DNA of 7,527 bases, from NCBI GenBank assembly GCA_002938075.1, contig PTLK01000087.1, positions 1 through 7,527 of the forward strand. Reading direction: 5' to 3'. Positions 5,149 through 7,527 of the stretch are shown piece after piece (positions within the stretch are counted from its first letter, which is position 1; each line of letters starts with the position of its first letter). The position numbers and the translations under genes were made by a program. The notes under the pieces were generated by a model. The model searched no databases and was not told where the DNA came from. It saw nothing but the letters and a program-made list of their open reading frames with translations. The stretch is from Alphaproteobacteria bacterium MarineAlpha3_Bin3 (GTDB lineage: Bacteria; Pseudomonadota; Alphaproteobacteria; Rhodospirillales; Casp-alpha2).

Positions 5149-6609
5149 TTACCAGCGCATGTTGATGTTCTTGATCCGGGTGTAGCTCAGAAGCTCGTCA
5201 AAGCATTCTTCCTGCCCGAGGCCGCTCTGCTTCCAGCCTCCGTAAGGGGCGCCGAGGTACCGGCCGGTCGAATTGATCCAGACGTAACCGGCTTCCACCC
5301 GTTCCGCCGTCTCCATGGCCCTGGCCAGATCGTTGGTGACGATCGCCGCCGTCAGGCCGTATTCGACCCCGTTGACGGCGTCCAGCATGGTCTCCTCGTC
5401 CGACCAGGGAAAGACCGACATGACGGGGCCGAAGATCTCCTCCCGCCCGATGCGCATTTCGGGTGTTACCTGGTCATAGACCGTCGGCGAAACGAAGAAA
5501 CCCTTCCGGAGTTCGGCGTCGTCGGGCGGACCGCCACCGGTGAGGCAGTCCGCGCCTTCCTCCTCGGCGGAACTTATGAATCCCAGAATCCGTTCGTACT
5601 GCCGTTCGGAAACGACGGGACCGACTTCGTTGCCTTCCAGCCATGGAAAGCCGATGGGCAACGCCTCGGCCTGCTTTACGAGCTCTTCCGTGACCGCGCC
5701 GTGGAGCGATTCGTGAACGAACACCCTGGACGTGGAACTACAGGACTGCCCCTGTCGGTTCATGTTCATGCCCTTGATGGCCGACGTCGCCGCTTTTTCC
5801 GGGTCCGCATCAGGGAAAATGATGATCGGGTTCTTGCCGCCGAGTTCCAAGGACACGACCTTCAGCGTCTCGGCCGCCGCTTTGGCGATGGTGCGGCCAG
5901 TGGGCACCGAGCCGACAAACCCTACTCGGCCGACGTCCGGGTGGCTGACAAGGGCGGCCCCGGCTTTCGCACCGCCGGTGATAATATTGACGACGCCCTT
6001 CGGGAAAATTCCGTCACAGAGTTCCCCTAGCTTGAGGCTCGACAGCGGCGCCTGCTCCGATCCTTTGATTACTACGCAATTGCCGGCTGCAAGCGGGGCT
6101 GCCGCCTTCTCGGCGCAGAACCGGAAGGGATGATTGAAGGCATTGATCTTGGCAACGACGCCATAGGGTTGTCGCCGAGTGACATTTAAATGCCGGGGGC
6201 CATGGGACGAGGTCTCGCCTTTGATCTCGGTGATGAGGCCGGCGAAGTAACGGAGCGTCTTTGCCGTCCATTCCATGTCACCGCGCATCCCGCTGAGGGC
6301 GTTGCCGGCATCTACGGAATCCAACAGGGCTAGTTCTTCAGTGTGATCATCGATACGTTGAGCTAATTTTTCCAGGCAACGAGCACGCTCGGCTATGGGC
6401 ACCCGGCGCCATTCCACGAACGCGGTCTTGGCCGCGGCCACGGCGCGGTCGACGTCTTTTTCCGCCGCTTCCGGGACGTCGCCCAGTTTTTCCCGGTTCG
6501 AGGGATTGATCGTTTCGAAGGTGCCACTGTCGATGCTCTCCTGCCATTCGCCGCCGATATAGAGCCCCTTCGGCGAGAAATTGAGATCGGGCGTCGTCTT
6601 ATCGGGCAT
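5149..6609 (-). CDS. NAD(P)-dependent aldehyde dehydrogenase (ALDH superfamily)
   Basis: This 486-residue cytoplasmic enzyme would oxidise an aldehyde to a carboxylate. Key ALDH residues are present: oxyanion Asn159 in N-A-F-N-H-P-F, Lys182 of the cofactor site in K-G-S-E (usually K-P-S-E), G-S-V-P-T-G at 233-238, general base Glu255 in E-L-G-G-K-N, nucleophile Cys290 in G-Q-S-C, and Glu391 in E-I-F-G-P-V. Length is normal and it looks active. It resembles betaine-aldehyde and related ALDHs; the substrate is not determinable from sequence. The start is taken at the ATG at 6609, with AAGGAG (6618-6623) 8 bases upstream. The in-frame ATG at 6615 would be only 2 bases from that site. The gene follows the alcohol dehydrogenase by 20 bases, so the pair very likely works in sequence (alcohol to aldehyde to acid). 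Phosphonoacetaldehyde is an attractive substrate given the neighbours, but that is inference. Confidence 0.93.
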   Translation of the reverse strand: MPDKTTPDLNFSPKGLYIGGEWQESIDSGTFETINPSNREKLGDVPEAAEKDVDRAVAAAKTAFVEWRRVPIAERARCLEKLAQRIDDHTEELALLDSVDAGNALSGMRGDMEWTAKTLRYFAGLITEIKGETSSHGPRHLNVTRRQPYGVVAKINAFNHPFRFCAEKAAAPLAAGNCVVIKGSEQAPLSSLKLGELCDGIFPKGVVNIITGGAKAGAALVSHPDVGRVGFVGSVPTGRTIAKAAAETLKVVSLELGGKNPIIIFPDADPEKAATSAIKGMNMNRQGQSCSSTSRVFVHESLHGAVTEELVKQAEALPIGFPWLEGNEVGPVVSERQYERILGFISSAEEEGADCLTGGGPPDDAELRKGFFVSPTVYDQVTPEMRIGREEIFGPVMSVFPWSDEETMLDAVNGVEYGLTAAIVTNDLARAMETAERVEAGYVWINSTGRYLGAPYGGWKQSGLGQEECFDELLSYTRIKNINMRW

Positions 6610-6617
6610 CTTCATGT

Positions 6618-6623
6618 CTCCTT
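6618..6623 (-). promoter_or_regulatory. Ribosome binding site that decides the ALDH start
   Basis: AAGGAG on the minus strand lies 8 bases before the ATG at 6609 and only 2 before the ATG at 6615. It sits in the 20-base gap after the alcohol dehydrogenase stop, showing the two genes are closely coupled. Confidence 0.75.
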
Positions 6624-6629
6624 AGGGGA

Positions 6630-7527
6630 TCAGGGAACAATCGCCGCGCGCAGGACGGACCGCTCGGCGGCCTTGGCGAAGGCCTCGTCGAGTTCTTCAA
6701 GCGAGAATTTCGAATCGACGATGTCAGCGAATGGAAAGCGGCTTCGGTTGGCCATGACAAAGTCGAGCGCCTGAACGAGATGGCGTGGATGATAATTGTG
6801 TATGCCTCTCAGGGTGATCCACTTTTTCAGGATTTCGTTGCCATCGATGGTGAAATTCGCATCAGGATTGACCAATCCGCCGATCATGTAGCGACCGCCT
6901 GTCCGGAGCATGCGGACGCCAACCGGCACCACGGAGGCAACGCCGCAGACTTCCATTGCGACATCGGCGCCATCCGGCGGGCACAGGCCCCGGACATTCT
7001 CCACCAGTGCGTCGTCGTCCATGGCCGCCACGTCGATGGTTTCGTCGGCGCCGAATTTTCTTGCCGTTTCCAGGCGCTGGCCAACGGAATCGAGACCAAT
7101 GACCAAACGTGCGCCGCGCGCCTTGGCGATAGCACAGCCGTAGAGGCCGAGTAGGCCCAGTCCCTGAACGACCACCGCGTCTCCCATTTCGATTTGCGCA
7201 GCCTCGGTGACCGCAATCATGGTCGCTACGCCACAGTTGAGGGGCGTCGCTTCTTCGTCGGTGATGGCGTCGGGCAGCTTCAAGATGCCGGTTCCCGGCA
7301 GGATGTAACAGTACTCGGCGAAACCGCCGAGGAAGTGGGGGTCGGCTTCGACCAGGTCGTGGCCGTATTTGCGCACGCCTGGCGATTTCTGCGGCATGTT
7401 GTGAATGTCTCGGTACACCGATTGTCCTTGGTGGAAATACTCCGTCCAGGTCACTCGGTCGCCAACTGCGAGCGGATCGCCCCGCATGTCATGGGTGATA
7501 TCAGCGCCGAGCTGTTCGATGACGCCG
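6630..7527 (-). CDS. Zinc-type medium-chain alcohol dehydrogenase, phosphonate-associated (HpnZ-like), 5' end missing
   Basis: The frame is open to the right edge; 298 residues are visible and roughly 60-80 N-terminal residues, with the first zinc ligands, lie outside. Visible order: substrate-domain remainder G-A-D-I-T-H-D and V-G-D-R-V-T-W (22-27); a lobe loop; G-G-F-A-E-Y-C (67-73); Cys98 in L-N-C-G, the likely third catalytic-zinc ligand; the Rossmann motif G-L-G-L-L-G (122-127); and Asp146, which favours NAD. The late segment R-G-I-H-N-Y-H-P-R-H-L recalls the family called 'putative phosphonate catabolism associated alcohol dehydrogenase' (HpnZ), which fits the phn genes downstream. The four cysteines that normally hold the structural zinc are absent: the loop has Q-G-Q-S, then Y-R and P-Q-K-S, where relatives have C-G-x-C, x-C and P-Q-K-C. 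It is translated just ahead of the aldehyde dehydrogenase and probably supplies its aldehyde. Family assignment is firm, subfamily moderate. Confidence 0.87.
   Translation of the reverse strand, partial: GVIEQLGADITHDMRGDPLAVGDRVTWTEYFHQGQSVYRDIHNMPQKSPGVRKYGHDLVEADPHFLGGFAEYCYILPGTGILKLPDAITDEEATPLNCGVATMIAVTEAAQIEMGDAVVVQGLGLLGLYGCAIAKARGARLVIGLDSVGQRLETARKFGADETIDVAAMDDDALVENVRGLCPPDGADVAMEVCGVASVVPVGVRMLRTGGRYMIGGLVNPDANFTIDGNEILKKWITLRGIHNYHPRHLVQALDFVMANRSRFPFADIVDSKFSLEELDEAFAKAAERSVLRAAIVP

Overview
The window holds a compact block of genes, all on the minus strand, for uptake and probable oxidation of an organophosphonate or related reduced-phosphorus compound. Its GC-rich, tightly packed genes with Shine-Dalgarno sites, its outer-membrane-type lipoprotein and its PhnD/PhnE types suggest a proteobacterium, possibly an alphaproteobacterium. 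No rRNA or other marker fixes the taxon.

Transcription runs from high to low coordinates. At the right edge is a 5'-truncated medium-chain alcohol dehydrogenase (6630-7527) resembling the 'phosphonate catabolism associated' HpnZ family. An aldehyde dehydrogenase (5149-6609) follows 20 bases later. Next comes a 463-base non-coding gap containing an AT-rich segment and CTGTGAT-type direct repeats with Pho-box spacing. A complete phosphonate-type ABC transporter follows: binding protein phnD (3768-4685), first permease phnE1 (2835-3650), ATPase phnC (1979-2800) and second permease phnE2 (1129-1995, overlapping phnC). A TPR lipoprotein (349-1086) closes the run. After a non-coding stretch with two hairpins, the first codons of a glyoxalase/VOC-fold protein run off the left edge (1-72).

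Inferred working model: PhnD binds the substrate in the periplasm, a PhnE1/PhnE2 pair driven by PhnC imports it, and the two dehydrogenases oxidise an alcohol to an aldehyde and then to an acid. A hydroxyalkylphosphonate would fit, but the substrate is not shown by the sequence. No C-P lyase, phosphonatase or phosphonoacetate hydrolase lies in the window, so the C-P bond-breaking step, if there is one, must be elsewhere.

Oddities worth a look are a ten-lysine C-terminal tail on PhnD, loss of all four structural-zinc cysteines in the alcohol dehydrogenase, the Pho-box-like repeats before phnD, two hairpins between phnD and phnE1, and the uncharacterised TPR lipoprotein in a transporter operon.
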